Source: Hydrogenophaga aromaticivorans (GTDB lineage: Bacteria > Pseudomonadota > Gammaproteobacteria > Burkholderiales > Burkholderiaceae_C). Taken from it: 64,000 bases of DNA. Each line of letters opens with the position of its first letter. The first letter of the stretch is position 1. Below are positions 45,300-61,220 of the stretch, one piece after another. The notes under the pieces were generated by a model that was not told the DNA's origin, did no database searches, and was given only the letters and a program-made list of their open reading frames with translations. A program made the position numbers and the translations under genes. The stretch is from contig NZ_VYGV01000001.1 of the NCBI RefSeq assembly GCF_013387465.1, positions 242,501 to 306,500 on the forward strand. Direction: 5' to 3'.

Positions 45300-46382
45300 T
45301 CAGATGAGTGTCCAGCCCGGAGCCTGAGGTCCTGAAGACCCGGTCGTCGGGTTCTGGGCGGGGGTGGTGGCATCCAGTGTGCGGTCGCGCTCCAGAAGCA
45401 GCGCGCCCATGGGGCGTCCATAGATCCGGCGAATGCGCTGCTCCAGTGTGGGGTGCGAATCGAGCCAGTGGGCCACCTGACCGACCTCGTTCCCCACCAG
45501 CAGCATGTGCTGCACCGTGGAGCCAACCTGGCGGGGCTCAAAGTCCGCCTGGCGCTCGCTCATGGCCTTGCGCAGCACGCCGCCGAGGCCATCGCGGCTG
45601 CGCGTCCACTGCACAGCACGTGCGTCGGCCAGGTATTCGCGCTGGCGCGACACCGCCGCCTGCAAAGCGTGCCCGGCCACCCAGCCCAGCCAGCCCGCGG
45701 CCATGATGGCCAGACCCAGCAAGGCCGCGGCCATGCGCCGACCCCGCTCATCGGGCTCAAACAGGTGCTGGCCCATGCGGTAGAGCATCTCCAGACCAAA
45801 CACCATGCCAATCAACCGCATGTTGAGTCGCGTATCGCCCTCCCGGATATGGCTGAACTCGTGGGCCACGAGCCCCTGCAACTCTTCGCGTGTCAGGAAC
45901 TCCAGCGCACCCCGGGTGACAGCGACGACCGCATCGTCCTCGTCCCATCCGGTCGCAAAGGCGTTGATGCCCTGGTCGCGCGCGACCACCATGGCGGTCG
46001 GTCGCTTCAGCCCGGACGAGATGGCCATCTCGTCAACGATGTTGCAGAAGCGTCGCTCGTCGAAATCGCCCGATGGCTGCACGGGCCGTGCGCCCATCTG
46101 CTCGGCCAGGCGCTGACCGCCACCACTGGCCAGGCGCGAGGTTTCCACCCACCAGCCCCCCAGCACGAACAGCAACACCACAGCGGTGTTGACGGCGAAA
46201 AAGTGCCGAGGGAATCCGGCACCCGGGAACCAGAAGCTCCACGTCAACCCCCAGGCCAGAGCCAGAGCGGCATTGACCGCCAGCACCAGCAGCAACACGG
46301 TGAGCGCGAACACCAGCAGCAGTTGGCGCGTCTGGCCCCGCGCCTCGCGTTGCGATTCGAAAATCAGCACGTCAGAACGCAA
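45300..46382 (-). CDS. M48 family membrane metalloprotease (HtpX-like)
   Basis: A 360-residue inner-membrane zinc protease. Two N-terminal helices (about 20-48 and 60-80) are followed by the catalytic HEFSH at residues 174-178, then two more helices and a conserved SRQREYLADARAVQWT motif with the third metal ligand. HtpX-type enzymes degrade damaged membrane proteins. The start is uncertain: TTG at 46382 overlaps the LemA stop, and GTG at 46370 is an alternative. It is coupled to the LemA gene, and LemA-M48 pairs are common. Confidence 0.9.
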   Translation of the reverse strand: MRSDVLIFESQREARGQTRQLLLVFALTVLLLVLAVNAALALAWGLTWSFWFPGAGFPRHFFAVNTAVVLLFVLGGWWVETSRLASGGGQRLAEQMGARPVQPSGDFDERRFCNIVDEMAISSGLKRPTAMVVARDQGINAFATGWDEDDAVVAVTRGALEFLTREELQGLVAHEFSHIREGDTRLNMRLIGMVFGLEMLYRMGQHLFEPDERGRRMAAALLGLAIMAAGWLGWVAGHALQAAVSRQREYLADARAVQWTRSRDGLGGVLRKAMSERQADFEPRQVGSTVQHMLLVGNEVGQVAHWLDSHPTLEQRIRRIYGRPMGALLLERDRTLDATTPAQNPTTGSSGPQAPGWTLI

Positions 46383-46965
46383 CTTTCACGGGCTGGCGTT
46401 CAACTTCGCTGCTGGTGGATTCCAGCATCGACTGGGTGGAGAAATTGAACAGGCGCGCCACGATCAGCGTCGGAAACTGGGCCGCCGCATCGTTGAATTC
46501 GAGCACGTGGTCGTTGTAAGCCTGGCGTGCGAAACCAATGCGGTTTTCGGTGCTGGAGAGCTCTTCACTGAGCTCCCGCATGGTCTGGTCGGCCTTCAGG
46601 TCGGGGTAGGCCTCGGCCACCGCAAACAGGCGGCCGAGCGCGCCACCGAGCACCTGCTCGGCACCGGCCAGCGCACCCAGCGCGCCCGCGTTCAGGGGGC
46701 TGGCGGCAGCGCCTTGTTCGGCGCTGCGGGCCTGGTTGCGCGCGGCGATCACGGCTTCCAGGGTCTGCGCTTCGTGCGCCAGGTACTTGCGCGCGACCTC
46801 AACCAGGTTGGGGATCAGGTCGTAGCGCCGTTTCAGCTGCACATCGATCTGGCCAAAAGCGTTGGCGATGGCATTTTTCAACCGCACCAGGCGGTTGTAG
46901 GCGCCCACGGCCCAGAACACCAAAGTCAGCCCAACGGCCAGCAAAACCCACAAAGTAGCCGACAT
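46372..46965 (-). CDS. LemA family protein
   Basis: A 197-residue protein with one N-terminal membrane helix (about 5-22) and a long helical body. Signature segments are YNRLVRLKNAIANAFGQID, RRYDLIPNLVEVARKY, and TENRIGFARQAYNDHVLEFN. LemA proteins are membrane-anchored with unknown biochemical role. The gene overlaps the M48 protease gene downstream by 11 bp, so the two are cotranslated and may act in one membrane quality-control unit. Confidence 0.93.
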   Translation of the reverse strand: MSATLWVLLAVGLTLVFWAVGAYNRLVRLKNAIANAFGQIDVQLKRRYDLIPNLVEVARKYLAHEAQTLEAVIAARNQARSAEQGAAASPLNAGALGALAGAEQVLGGALGRLFAVAEAYPDLKADQTMRELSEELSSTENRIGFARQAYNDHVLEFNDAAAQFPTLIVARLFNFSTQSMLESTSSEVERQPVKVAF

Positions 46966-47072
46966 GTGTGTGAACTCCGGTTGTTGAACAAGCGCGCCCG
47001 ATCCGGTGCCAGGGCGCAGGCAATATACCCCAGTGCCTGTCGGCGCTGTCAGGGGCGTTGGCCATCACACAA

Positions 47073-47108
47073 GAAAAAACGCCTCCGGCCAGATGGCCGG
47101 AGGCGTTC
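47073..47108 (-). terminator. rho-independent terminator after rpoC
   Basis: AACGCCTCCGGCC and GGCCGGAGGCGTT form a 13-bp perfect stem with a three-base loop. On the minus strand it is followed by a run of six T. It ends the rplKAJL-rpoBC operon. Confidence 0.95.
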
Positions 47109-47146
47109 AGGAACCCAGCGGTGACGCAGGGTTCAAGTGAGTTGGC

Positions 47147-50100
47147 TTATTCAGCCGCTTCGTTGGTGCTCGAAGCGTCGGCCTGATCGGCCGCCAGCGA
47201 CACGGCGTCGGCTTCGGCGATGGCACGGCGCTCTTCGTCGTCCATCTTCTCCTTGACCTTGCGCGCTTCGTGGTACGCCATGCCGGTACCGGCCGGGATC
47301 AGACGACCGACGATCACGTTTTCCTTCAGACCACGCAGCTCGTCGCGCTTGCCCATGATGGCCGCCTCGGTGAGCACGCGGGTGGTTTCCTGGAAGGAAG
47401 CCGCCGAGATGAAGGAGTCGGTGGACAGCGAGGCCTTGGTGATACCCAGCAGCACGTTGCTGTAGACCGCGGGCAGCTTGCCCTCGGCGCGCAGCGCGTC
47501 GTTGGTGTTGAGGATCTCCGAACGCTCGACCTGCTCGCCAGCGATATACGACGAATCGCCCACGCTGTCGACGATCACGCGGCGCAGCATCTGGCGAACG
47601 ATCACCTCAATGTGCTTGTCGTTGATCTTCACGCCCTGCAGACGGTACACGTCCTGCACTTCGTCAACGATGTAGCGCGACAGCTCTTCGATGCCCAGCA
47701 GGCGCAGGATGTCCTGCGGATCGGCCGGGCCGTCGACCACGCTCTCGCCCTTGTTGACCACCTGGCCTTCGTGCACCAGGATGTTCTTTTCCTTGGGGAT
47801 GAGTTCGTCCCAGATCTTGCCTTCCGGATCGGTGATCTGCAGGCGGACCTTGCCTTTGGTTTCCTTGCCGAACGACACGGTACCGGTCATCTCGGCCAGC
47901 ATGCCCTTGTCCTTCGGGCTGCGGGCTTCGAACAGCTCGGCCACTCGCGGCAGACCGCCGGTGATGTCGCGCGTCTTCTGGCCTTCGACCGGGATGCGGG
48001 CGAGCACGTGGCCGGGGCCGACGTCCTGACCGTCGCGCACTTCCAGCAGCGCGCCGATCTGGAAGCCCACCGTCACCGAGTGGTCGGTGCCGGGGATCTT
48101 CACTTCGTTGCCCTGGGCGTCGAGCAGCTTGACCAGCGGACGAACCACCTTGGTCGAACCGCGGTGCTTGGGATCGATCACCACCAGCGAGGACAGACCG
48201 GTCACGTCGTTGACCTGCTTGGCCACCGTCAGACCTTCTTCCACGTTCTCGAACTTCACCTGACCGGCGAATTCCGTGATGATGGGTCGAGTCAGCGGGT
48301 CCCAATTGGCCAGAATCGCGCCGGCCTTGATCTGCTGGTCGGCCTTGACCGCCAGGATCGCGCCGTAGGGCACCTTGTGGCGTTCGCGCTCACGACCGAT
48401 TTCGTCGTGGATGATGATTTCGCCAGAACGCGCGATCACCACCAGCTCGCCCTTGGTGTTGGTCACATAACGCATGGTGGCGTTGAAACCGATCGAACCG
48501 CTGGACTTGGCTTCCACGCTGGAGGCCACGGCCGCACGCGACGCCGCACCACCGATGTGGAAGGTGCGCATGGTCAGCTGCGTTCCGGGTTCACCAATGG
48601 ACTGGGCGGCGATCACACCGACGGCTTCGCCGATGTTCACCAGGCCACCGCGGCCCAGGTCGCGGCCATAGCACTTGGCGCAGATGCCGAAGCGGGTTTC
48701 GCAGGTCAGTGCGGTGCGCACCTTGACCTCGTCCACGCCAGCGGCTTCCAGCTCGTCGAGCATGTCTTCGTCCAGCAGGGTGCCGGCCGGCAACAGGACC
48801 GCGCGGGTCTCCGGGTGGATCACCTCATCGCAGGTGGTGCGGCCCAGGATGCGGTCGCGCAGCGACTCGATCACTTCACCACCTTCGACGATGGCGCGCA
48901 TCACCGTGCCGTTGCTCGTGCCGCAGTCCTGGCTGTTGACCACCAGATCCTGCGTCACGTCCACCAGACGTCGGGTCAGGTAACCCGAGTTGGCGGTCTT
49001 CAGCGCCGTGTCGGCCAGACCCTTTCGGGCGCCGTGGGTGGAGATGAAGTACTGCAACACGTTCAGACCTTCACGGAAGTTCGCCGTGATGGGGGTCTCA
49101 ATGATGGAGCCGTCGGGCTTGGCCATCAGGCCACGCATGCCGGCCAGCTGGCGAATCTGGGCCGCGGAACCGCGGGCACCCGAGTCGGCCATCATGTAGA
49201 TGGAGTTGAAGGACTCCTGGTCCACTTCCTTGCCGTGGCGGTCGGTGGTCTTCTGCTTGGCCAGCTGGGCCATCATGACCTTGGAGATCTCGTCACCGGC
49301 CTTGCCCCAGATGTCCACCACCTTGTTGTAGCGCTCGCCCGCGGTCACCAGACCCGAAGCGTATTGCTGGGCGATTTCCTTCACCTCTTTTTCCGAACGC
49401 TCGATGATGGCCGGTTTTTCCTTCGGCACCAGCATGTCGTCCACCGCGATCGAGATGCCGGCACGGGTCGCCAGGCGGAAACCGTTCTGCAGCAGCTTGT
49501 CGGCGAAGACCACCGTTTCCTTCAGGCCGCACTTGCGGAAGGACACGTTGATCAGCTTGGAGATTTCCTTCTTCTTCAGCGGCTTGTTCAGCACTTCGAA
49601 AGGCAGGCCCTTGGGCAGGATCTCGGACAGCAGCGCACGGCCAACCGTCGTGTCCACCAGGGACACGAAGGGCGTGAATTCGCCCGTCGCCTTGTCCAGC
49701 GTGTACTGCTGCAGACGCACGCTGATCTTGGCGGTGATCTCGACTGCGCCATTGTCCAGCGCGCGCTGCAGCTCCAGCAGGTCGGCGAAGATCATGCCTT
49801 CGCCCTTGCCGTTGATGCGCTCGCGGGTCGCGTAGTACAGACCCAGCACCACGTCCTGCGACGGCACGATGGAGGGCTCGCCGTTGGCCGGGAACAGGAT
49901 GTTGTTCGAGGCCAGCATCAGGGTGCGGGCTTCGATCTGCGCTTCCACCGACAGCGGCACGTGAACGGCCATCTGGTCACCGTCGAAGTCGGCGTTGAAG
50001 GCCGCGCAAACGAGGGGGTGCAGTTGGATCGCCTTGCCTTCGATCAGGATGGGTTCGAAGGCCTGGATGCCCAGGCGGTGCAGCGTGGGTGCGCGGTTCA

Positions 50101-51361
50101 GCATCACCGGGTGCTCTTTGATCACCTCTTCCAGGATGTCCCACACCACCGGCGTGCCGGCTTCCACTTCCTTCTTCGCGGCCTTGATGGTGGTCGCGAT
50201 GCCCATGGCTTCCAGGCGCGAGAAGATGAAAGGCTTGAACAACTCCAGGGCCATCAGCTTGGGCAGGCCACACTGGTGCAGCTTGAGCGTGGGGCCGACC
50301 ACGATGACCGAACGGCCCGAGTAGTCGACGCGCTTGCCCAGCAAGTTCTGGCGGAAACGACCGCTCTTGCCCTTGATCATGTCGGCCAGCGACTTGAGCG
50401 CGCGCTTGTTGGCGCCCGTCATCGCCTTGCCACGGCGGCCGTTGTCCAGCAGCGAGTCCACGGCTTCCTGCAGCATGCGCTTCTCGTTGCGCGCGATGAT
50501 CTCGGGCGCTTTGAGTTCGAGCAGGCGGCGCAGACGGCTGTTGCGGTTGATGACGCGGCGGTACAGGTCGTTCAGATCGGAGGTCGCGAAGCGGCCACCG
50601 TCCAGCGGCACCAGCGGACGCAGGTCCGGCGGCAGCACGGGCAGCACGTCGAGCACCATCCACTCGGGCTTGATGCCCGACTTCTTGAAGGCTTCCAGCA
50701 CCTTCAGGCGCTTGGCGTTCTTCTTGATCTTGAGCTCGGAGCCGGTCAGGTCGTTGCGCAGCTTCTCGATCTCGATGTCGAGGTCGATCGCCTGCAGCAG
50801 CTCCTTGATGCCTTCGGCGCCCATCTTGGCGATGAATTCGTCGCCGAATTCCTTGCGCTTGGCGTCAAAGTCATCCTCCGACATGATCGCGAATTTCTTC
50901 AGCGGCGTCATGCCCGGATCAACGATCACATAGGCTTCAAAGTACAGCACGCGTTCGATGTCGCGCAGCGTCATGTCGAGGATCAGGCCCAGACGCGACG
51001 GCAGCGACTTCAGGAACCAGATGTGGGCGCAGGGCGCGGCCAGGTCGATGTGACCCATGCGTTCGCGGCGCACTTTGGTCTGCGTGACTTCAACGCCGCA
51101 CTTCTCGCAGATCACACCGCGGTGCTTGAGGCGCTTGTACTTGCCGCACAGGCATTCGTAGTCCTTGATGGGACCAAAAATCTTGGCGCAGAACAGACCG
51201 TCGCGTTCGGGCTTGAACGTGCGGTAGTTGATGGTCTCGGGCTTCTTGACTTCGCCGAAAGACCACGAGCGGATTTTTTCCGGCGAAGCCAGGCCGATGC
51301 GGATGGCATCGAAATGCTCGTCGGGCGTGAACTGCTTGAACAGGTCGAGTAATGATTTCAT
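47147..51361 (-). CDS. rpoC: DNA-directed RNA polymerase subunit beta'
   Basis: The 1404-residue catalytic subunit of RNA polymerase. The N-terminal zinc-binding site is [19 protein letters not shown] (about 70-88), the active-site magnesium motif is [14 protein letters not shown] (about 460), and the second zinc region contains [13 protein letters not shown]. The N terminus [10 protein letters not shown] is typical. The protein is full length. It follows rpoB by 27 bp and ends in a strong terminator. Confidence 0.99.
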   Translation of the reverse strand: MKSLLDLFKQFTPDEHFDAIRIGLASPEKIRSWSFGEVKKPETINYRTFKPERDGLFCAKIFGPIKDYECLCGKYKRLKHRGVICEKCGVEVTQTKVRRERMGHIDLAAPCAHIWFLKSLPSRLGLILDMTLRDIERVLYFEAYVIVDPGMTPLKKFAIMSEDDFDAKRKEFGDEFIAKMGAEGIKELLQAIDLDIEIEKLRNDLTGSELKIKKNAKRLKVLEAFKKSGIKPEWMVLDVLPVLPPDLRPLVPLDGGRFATSDLNDLYRRVINRNSRLRRLLELKAPEIIARNEKRMLQEAVDSLLDNGRRGKAMTGANKRALKSLADMIKGKSGRFRQNLLGKRVDYSGRSVIVVGPTLKLHQCGLPKLMALELFKPFIFSRLEAMGIATTIKAAKKEVEAGTPVVWDILEEVIKEHPVMLNRAPTLHRLGIQAFEPILIEGKAIQLHPLVCAAFNADFDGDQMAVHVPLSVEAQIEARTLMLASNNILFPANGEPSIVPSQDVVLGLYYATRERINGKGEGMIFADLLELQRALDNGAVEITAKISVRLQQYTLDKATGEFTPFVSLVDTTVGRALLSEILPKGLPFEVLNKPLKKKEISKLINVSFRKCGLKETVVFADKLLQNGFRLATRAGISIAVDDMLVPKEKPAIIERSEKEVKEIAQQYASGLVTAGERYNKVVDIWGKAGDEISKVMMAQLAKQKTTDRHGKEVDQESFNSIYMMADSGARGSAAQIRQLAGMRGLMAKPDGSIIETPITANFREGLNVLQYFISTHGARKGLADTALKTANSGYLTRRLVDVTQDLVVNSQDCGTSNGTVMRAIVEGGEVIESLRDRILGRTTCDEVIHPETRAVLLPAGTLLDEDMLDELEAAGVDEVKVRTALTCETRFGICAKCYGRDLGRGGLVNIGEAVGVIAAQSIGEPGTQLTMRTFHIGGAASRAAVASSVEAKSSGSIGFNATMRYVTNTKGELVVIARSGEIIIHDEIGRERERHKVPYGAILAVKADQQIKAGAILANWDPLTRPIITEFAGQVKFENVEEGLTVAKQVNDVTGLSSLVVIDPKHRGSTKVVRPLVKLLDAQGNEVKIPGTDHSVTVGFQIGALLEVRDGQDVGPGHVLARIPVEGQKTRDITGGLPRVAELFEARSPKDKGMLAEMTGTVSFGKETKGKVRLQITDPEGKIWDELIPKEKNILVHEGQVVNKGESVVDGPADPQDILRLLGIEELSRYIVDEVQDVYRLQGVKINDKHIEVIVRQMLRRVIVDSVGDSSYIAGEQVERSEILNTNDALRAEGKLPAVYSNVLLGITKASLSTDSFISAASFQETTRVLTEAAIMGKRDELRGLKENVIVGRLIPAGTGMAYHEARKVKEKMDDEERRAIAEADAVSLAADQADASSTNEAAE

Positions 51362-51388
51362 GGGTTCAATCCTTGTCTTGCCGGCGAA

Positions 51389-55513
<4,125 letters not shown>

Positions 55514-55662
55514 GAGATCTCCGGGCTTGAGGTCTGCGGCGACTGTCTGCCTACCAGGGATGGACTCCTGGTGACTTGCTTGGTGGCTGGCCTCTACCAA
55601 CCATTGGCGGACGGCCTGTGCGTTGCACACAGGCCCGAACCAAGTCGTTTTCTGCAGTCGGG

Positions 55663-55726
55663 GTCAGAAAACACTGCTAAGCAGACTGTGAAAATCTGCT
55701 TAGCGGTGTTTCGCTAAAACACTGAC
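55663..55726 (-). other. long stem-loop between rplL and rpoB
   Basis: Plus-strand AACACTGCTAAGCAGA (55670-55685) pairs with TCTGCTTAGCGGTGTT (55695-55710) at 15 of 16 positions, with one G-U wobble and a nine-base loop. The block is bounded by GTCAG (55663-55667) and CTGAC (55722-55726), which can form an outer helix. Confidence 0.75.
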
Positions 55727-55812
55727 AAGGGGACTCGTCAGAGTCGACATATCAGCGCTTATTCAAAACACTGCACCAGTGCATCGGCACTGGCGGCTCA
55801 GAAAGCACCAAA

Positions 55813-55841
55813 GGCTGGAGGCTCTTTCGAGCACTCCAGCC
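55813..55841 (-). terminator. candidate attenuator hairpin downstream of rplL
   Basis: On the minus strand, GGCTGGAG and CTCCAGCC form an 8-bp stem followed by only three T. It lies 18 bp after the rplL stop, so it could be a weak terminator that lets part of transcription continue into rpoBC. Confidence 0.5.
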
Positions 55842-55858
55842 CTGGCCTGGCGAGTGAA

Positions 55859-56233
55859 TTACTTCAGCTCGGCCTTGGCGCCGGCATCCACCAGCTTCTT
55901 CACTGCGGCTTCGGCGTCGGCCTTGGCAACAGCTTCTTTCACGTTCTTCGGAGCGCCGTCGACCAGGTCCTTGGCTTCTTTCAGGCCCAGACCGGTGATT
56001 TCGCGCACGGCCTTGATGACGGAGACCTTGTTGGCGCCGGCTTCGAGCAGCACGACGTTGAATTCGGTCTTCTCTTCAGCAGCAGCAGCGGCACCGCCAC
56101 CACCAGCGGCAGGAGCGGCCATGGCGGCAGCGCTCACACCAAACTTCTCTTCGATGGCTTTCACCAGGTCGTTGAGTTCCATGACCGTCATGCTGTCCAG
56201 CGCGGTCAAAAATGCGTCTTTATCGAATGCCAT
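55859..56233 (-). CDS. rplL: 50S ribosomal protein L7/L12
   Basis: A 124-residue stalk protein. The N-terminal dimerisation domain ([20 protein letters not shown]) is linked by an Ala/Gly-rich hinge (about 38-55) to the C-terminal factor-binding domain ([35 protein letters not shown]). It is cotranscribed with rplJ, with 41 bp between. Confidence 0.98.
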   Translation of the reverse strand: MAFDKDAFLTALDSMTVMELNDLVKAIEEKFGVSAAAMAAPAAGGGGAAAAAEEKTEFNVVLLEAGANKVSVIKAVREITGLGLKEAKDLVDGAPKNVKEAVAKADAEAAVKKLVDAGAKAELK

Positions 56234-56274
56234 TTTGATTTCCTAACAATTGGTTAAACGAATCTGCCGCGCGC

Positions 56275-56841
56275 TCAGGCGGCGGCAGCGTCTTCTGCCG
56301 GTGCGGCGGGTTCAGCTGCGGGTTCTGCAGCTGCTTCTGCCGGAGCGGCAGCGCCTTCGCCTTTTTTCGCCGCCAACGCGCCCAGCACAACGGCCGTACG
56401 CGAAATAGGCGACATCAGCAAGCCACACAGCTGAGCCAACAACACTTCCTTGGAAGGGATGCTGGCGAGCTGCTTGACGCCCTCGATGTCCAGGACTTTG
56501 CCACCGTAGACGCCAGCGCGAATCACCAACTTGTCGTTGGTTTTCGCGAATTCGGCCACCACTTTCGCGGCGGCCACGGCGTCTTCGGAGAAGCCATAGA
56601 TCAGCGGACCGGTCATCTGGTCGGCGACCACTTCAAAACTGCTGCCAGCCACCGCACGGCGGGCCAGGGTGTTTTTCAACACGCTCAGGCTCACACCGCT
56701 GTTGCGGGCTGTGACACGCAATTTGTCCATGTTCGCGACCGTGATGCCACGGTATTCCGCCATCACGAGCGTTTGAGCTTTAGCGGCGAGGCTGGTCACT
56801 TCGGAAATGACCGCTTCTTTCTCACTGCGATTCAGACTCAA
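56275..56841 (-). CDS. rplJ: 50S ribosomal protein L10
   Basis: A 188-residue ribosomal stalk base protein that binds 23S rRNA and the L7/L12 dimers. The N terminus [26 protein letters not shown] and the segment [20 protein letters not shown] are typical. The C-terminal about 30 residues are Ala/Pro/Glu-rich, longer than in E. coli but seen in relatives. L10 also regulates its own mRNA leader in E. coli; a 254-nt leader is present here. Confidence 0.98.
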   Translation of the reverse strand: MSLNRSEKEAVISEVTSLAAKAQTLVMAEYRGITVANMDKLRVTARNSGVSLSVLKNTLARRAVAGSSFEVVADQMTGPLIYGFSEDAVAAAKVVAEFAKTNDKLVIRAGVYGGKVLDIEGVKQLASIPSKEVLLAQLCGLLMSPISRTAVVLGALAAKKGEGAAAPAEAAAEPAAEPAAPAEDAAAA

Positions 56842-57095
56842 GGTCTACTCCTTAAATGTGCCCTCGGCCCCAAAGCCTCCGGCACGCCTCATTGCAGCGA
56901 CCAACTGTTTCAGGAACTCATTCCATCTGCAGCGGGATCGCCATCTGCGTTGGCTTGTCACAATTAAGTCGGTCGGCGTTCTTTCGAACACTCCCCGACA
57001 CCAACGGTCTTGGATGGCCCCGTGGACTGACGGTGTTGTCAAACCACGGACCCACCACACCCGGGCCACCGGAGTGGCCCGAATTCTTTTCGCGA
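56842..57095 (-). promoter_or_regulatory. rplJ leader (candidate L10 autoregulatory region)
   Basis: A 254-bp gap between rplA and rplJ in an otherwise compact operon. In E. coli the equivalent gap holds a promoter and the leader to which L10 with L7/L12 binds. I did not derive a reliable secondary structure, so this rests on position. Confidence 0.4.
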
Positions 57096-57791
57096 TCAGG
57101 CCGCGATGGACTGCATGTCGACGCGAACGCCCACACCCATGGTCGAAGACACGGCCACTTTGCGCAGGTAAACACCCTTGCTGGTAGCAGGCTTGGCCTT
57201 GGTCAGGGCGTCGAGCAGGGCCACCAGGTTGCCCTGGAGCTTGTCGGCTTCGAACGAACGGCGACCGATCGTGCCGTGCACGATGCCGGCCTTGTCGACA
57301 CGGAACTGCACCTGACCAGCCTTGGCGTTGCGCACCGCCTGCGCCACGTCGGGCGTCACGGTACCCACCTTGGGGTTGGGCATCAGGCCGCGCGGGCCCA
57401 GGATCTGACCCAGGGTACCGACCACACGCATGGCATCGGGCGAAGCGATGACGACGTCAAAGTCCATCTTGCCGGCCTTGACTTCAGCAGCCAGGTCGTC
57501 CATGCCGACAATGTCGGCACCAGCGGCCTTGGCTTCTTCGGCCTTGGCGCCCTGGGCGAACACGGCCACGCGCTTGGTCTTGCCGGTGCCGTTGGGCATC
57601 ACGACGGCGCCACGCACCACCTGGTCGGATTTCTTGGCGTCCACGCCGAGCTGGATCGCCACGTCGATGGATTCGTCAAACTTGGCGTTGGCACATTCTT
57701 TGATGATGGCCAGGGCGTCGGTCAGCGCGTAGAGCTTGTTAGCATCCACTTTGCCGGCGAAAGCTTTTTGCTTTTTGGTCAGCTTGGACAT
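57096..57791 (-). CDS. rplA: 50S ribosomal protein L1
   Basis: A 231-residue protein of the L1 stalk. Family features are [16 protein letters not shown] at the start, [20 protein letters not shown], and [20 protein letters not shown]1 binds 23S rRNA and represses the rplKA mRNA. It begins immediately after the rplK stop (the start codon is at 57791 and the stop at 57792-57794). Confidence 0.98.
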   Translation of the reverse strand: MSKLTKKQKAFAGKVDANKLYALTDALAIIKECANAKFDESIDVAIQLGVDAKKSDQVVRGAVVMPNGTGKTKRVAVFAQGAKAEEAKAAGADIVGMDDLAAEVKAGKMDFDVVIASPDAMRVVGTLGQILGPRGLMPNPKVGTVTPDVAQAVRNAKAGQVQFRVDKAGIVHGTIGRRSFEADKLQGNLVALLDALTKAKPATSKGVYLRKVAVSSTMGVGVRVDMQSIAA

Positions 57792-58223
57792 TTACACGCC
57801 CTCCACAATCACGCCCATCGAGCGGGCCGAACCGGCGATGGTGCGCACAGCGGCGTCCACATCAGCGGCGGTCATGTCTTTCATCTTGGTCTTCACGATC
57901 TCTTCGAGCTGAGCGCGCGTGATCTTGCCGACCTTTTGCTTGTTGGGCACCGGAGAACCCTTGTCGAGCTTGATGGCCTTCTTGATCATGTAGGTCGCCG
58001 GGGGCGTACCCATCTTGAAGGTGAAGCTCTTGTCCGCAAACGCGGTGATGGTCACCGGGATCGGCATGCCGGGCTCAAGACCCTGGGTCTGGGCGTTGAA
58101 CGCCTTGCAGAACTCCATGATGTTGAGGCCGCGCTGGCCCAAGGCCGGGCCGATCGGTGGGGAGGGGTTGGCTTTACCAGCTGGCACTTGCAGCTTGATG
58201 AAGCCGACGATTTTTTTCGCCAT
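57792..58223 (-). CDS. rplK: 50S ribosomal protein L11
   Basis: A 143-residue protein of the GTPase-associated centre. The sequence [20 protein letters not shown] and [20 protein letters not shown] are diagnostic, and the C-terminal domain has [17 protein letters not shown]. It lies between nusG and rplA in the standard order. Confidence 0.98.
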   Translation of the reverse strand: MAKKIVGFIKLQVPAGKANPSPPIGPALGQRGLNIMEFCKAFNAQTQGLEPGMPIPVTITAFADKSFTFKMGTPPATYMIKKAIKLDKGSPVPNKQKVGKITRAQLEEIVKTKMKDMTAADVDAAVRTIAGSARSMGVIVEGV

Positions 58224-58338
58224 TTTTTAGCTCCTGCGAGTGCAGACGGCTGCCATCAAGACAACCTCCTCGCGGTGGGGGACCCGGAAAAGACAAATGG
58301 CGCTGGCGTCGGGCCGACCCACCAGCGTCACGGAAACT

Positions 58339-58914
58339 TCAGGTCTTTTCGACCTGGCTGAATTCGAGTTCGACCGGCGTGGCGCGACCGAAAATGGTCA
58401 CCGACACGCGCATCTTGTTCTTCTCGTAGTTGACTTCTTCGACCGTGCCGTTGAAGTCCGTGAACGGGCCCTCCTTGACGCGCACGTATTCGCCCACGAC
58501 AAATTCCACCTTGTGGCGCGGCTTGTCGGTGCCTTCCTGCATCTGGTTGACGATCTTCTGGACGTCTTCCTCGGAAATCGGTGCCGGGCGGTTTTTGGCA
58601 CCACCCACGAAACCCGTGACCTTGTTGGTGTGCTTCACCAGGTGCCAGGTTTCGTCGTCCATCACCATTTCCACCAGCACGTAGCCGGGGAAAAACTTGC
58701 GCTCGGTGGTGCGCTTCTGACCGTTCTTGACCTCCACCACTTCTTCGGTGGGCACCAGGATCCGGCCGAACTTGTCCTGCATGCCTTCGCGGTTGATGCG
58801 CTCGATGATGTTGCGCTCGGCCGCCTTTTCCATGCCGGAATAGGCGTGCACCACATACCAGCGCATGCCCTCAGCGGCCACGCCATCCGTCACAGGACTG
58901 TGTTGATCGGTCAT
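58339..58914 (-). CDS. nusG: transcription termination/antitermination protein NusG
   Basis: A 191-residue RNA polymerase-associated factor with an N-terminal NGN domain ([20 protein letters not shown]) and a C-terminal KOW domain ([20 protein letters not shown]). The ATG at 58914 overlaps the secE stop by one base (TAATG), and in-frame sequence upstream of it lies inside secE, so I chose this start. Confidence 0.97.
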   Translation of the reverse strand: MTDQHSPVTDGVAAEGMRWYVVHAYSGMEKAAERNIIERINREGMQDKFGRILVPTEEVVEVKNGQKRTTERKFFPGYVLVEMVMDDETWHLVKHTNKVTGFVGGAKNRPAPISEEDVQKIVNQMQEGTDKPRHKVEFVVGEYVRVKEGPFTDFNGTVEEVNYEKNKMRVSVTIFGRATPVELEFSQVEKT

Positions 58915-59297
58915 TATTTTCTCCAGCCCAGGATCAGGTCGTAGAACAACCATTCCAGGGTCTTGTCGGTCAGCCACAGAAAGAGCGCCATCACAAACAC
59001 GAAGGCAAACACATAAGCCGTCATCTGGATCGCTTCCTTGCGCGCCGGCCAGACCACCTTTTTGGCTTCTCGCCACGAATCACGCCCAAAGGCCACGAGC
59101 CGCTTGCCGGACTCGGACACACCAAACACCACCACGGCAGCCACCAGGCACGCGATCAACGCACCCCATTGCGCGAGTGCGCCCCGGCCCGACAGCAGAT
59201 AAAACGCAACGAACGCCCCCAGCAGCAGCACAACAGCGACCGCCAGCTTGGCCTTGTCGGCGCTGGTGTTGACGGTTTGAACTTCGGAAGAGGCCAT
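58914..59297 (-). CDS. secE: preprotein translocase subunit SecE
   Basis: A 127-residue inner-membrane protein with three hydrophobic helices, the three-helix form found in many proteobacteria. The conserved cytoplasmic [20 protein letters not shown] region precedes the last, essential helix. It is cotranscribed with nusG through a one-base overlap. The ATG at 59297 gives [10 protein letters not shown]. Confidence 0.95.
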   Translation of the reverse strand: MASSEVQTVNTSADKAKLAVAVVLLLGAFVAFYLLSGRGALAQWGALIACLVAAVVVFGVSESGKRLVAFGRDSWREAKKVVWPARKEAIQMTAYVFAFVFVMALFLWLTDKTLEWLFYDLILGWRK

Positions 59298-59444
59298 GGG
59301 GTTCCAGACGATTCGTAACAAAAACGCGCGACTTCGAAGCCCGAGGCTTGAGACACGCAAGCCCACCAGAGGTCTTGACGACTTCGGCGGGCTTGTAAAC
59401 CACGAAAACAGAGCGGATTCAGGTTCCGATGCTTGCCTGTTTTG

Positions 59445-59520
59445 TGGCAGGGGCAGTAGGAATCGAACCTACAACCTTCGGTTTTGGAGACCGACGCTCT
59501 GCCAATTGAGCTATACCCCT
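59445..59520 (-). tRNA. tRNA-Trp (CCA)
   Basis: A 76-nt cloverleaf with encoded CCA. The anticodon loop CTCCAAA carries CCA. The acceptor AGGGGTA pairs with TGCCCCT, followed by discriminator G. It lies between tuf and secE, as usual in proteobacteria. Confidence 0.97.
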
Positions 59521-59548
59521 ACTGGCTGTGCCCTAGCGGGCGTTGAAC

Positions 59549-60739
<1,191 letters not shown>

Positions 60740-60783
60740 TTTTCAGCTCCAAAATCAAAATTGCCGAAACACCAGAACAAATA

Positions 60784-60858
<75 letters not shown>

Positions 60859-60920
60859 CAAGACACCCGGACAACCCGGACATCTCAGAAAACTTCAAAC
60901 ACCCAGCCATCAAAAGGACA

Positions 60921-60994
60921 TGGAGCGGGAGACGGGAATCGAACCCGCGTGATCAGCTTGGAAGGCTGGAGTTCTACCATTGAACTACTCCCGC
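60921..60994 (-). tRNA. tRNA-Gly (TCC)
   Basis: A 74-nt cloverleaf with encoded CCA. The anticodon region GCCTTCCAAGC contains TCC. The acceptor GCGGGAG pairs with CTCCCGC. It is part of the Tyr-Gly-Thr-tuf transcript. Confidence 0.97.
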
Positions 60995-61076
60995 CCGAAC
61001 CGTTTTCACACCCACAAGGGCTTCCAACATTCAGAGCGCTTCGATCCCAATCGCTCGCACATCGCCTATCAATCAC

Positions 61077-61162
61077 TGGTGGAGGGGGCTGGATTCGAAC
61101 CAGCGTACGCGTAAGCGGGCAGATTTACAGTCTGCTGCCTTTAACCACTCGGCCACCCCTCC
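61077..61162 (-). tRNA. tRNA-Tyr (GTA)
   Basis: An 86-nt class II tRNA with a long variable arm and encoded CCA. The anticodon region GACTGTAAATC contains GTA. The D loop CCGAGTGGTTAAAGG is typical of class II. It is the first gene of the tRNA-tuf transcript. Confidence 0.97.
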
Positions 61163-61170
61163 ATAGCGCA

Positions 61171-61215
61171 GCCCAGCATTATGCCATGGTTTTTGACCGT
61201 GTTGCATCCCACCCC
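61171..61215 (-). promoter_or_regulatory. candidate promoter of the tRNA-Tyr/Gly/Thr-tuf operon
   Basis: On the minus strand, CATAAT at 61178-61183 is a good -10 box, ending 15 bp before the tRNA-Tyr 5' end. A -35 box about 17 bp further upstream is weak (TGCAAC). The site lies between ung and the tRNA. Confidence 0.4.
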
Positions 61216-61220
61216 CGTGA

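Larger units (their letters stand above)
55514..55858 (-). promoter_or_regulatory. rplL-rpoB intergenic region with processing/attenuation candidates
   Basis: A 345-bp gap inside an otherwise tight operon. It contains a 16-bp near-perfect stem (55670-55685 with 55695-55710) and a second stem GGCTGGAG/CTCCAGCC (55813-55841). In E. coli the same gap holds an attenuator and an RNase III site that lower rpoBC expression relative to the ribosomal genes; an equivalent role is inferred here. Confidence 0.55.

Noticed and set aside
47270-51352. A 1360-codon open frame on the plus strand opposite rpoC, and similar long antisense frames opposite rpoB
   Set aside because: High G+C and strong codon bias remove stops on the opposite strand. 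The translations are low-complexity, rich in H, Q, R, V and D, with no domain, and the minus-strand genes are certain.
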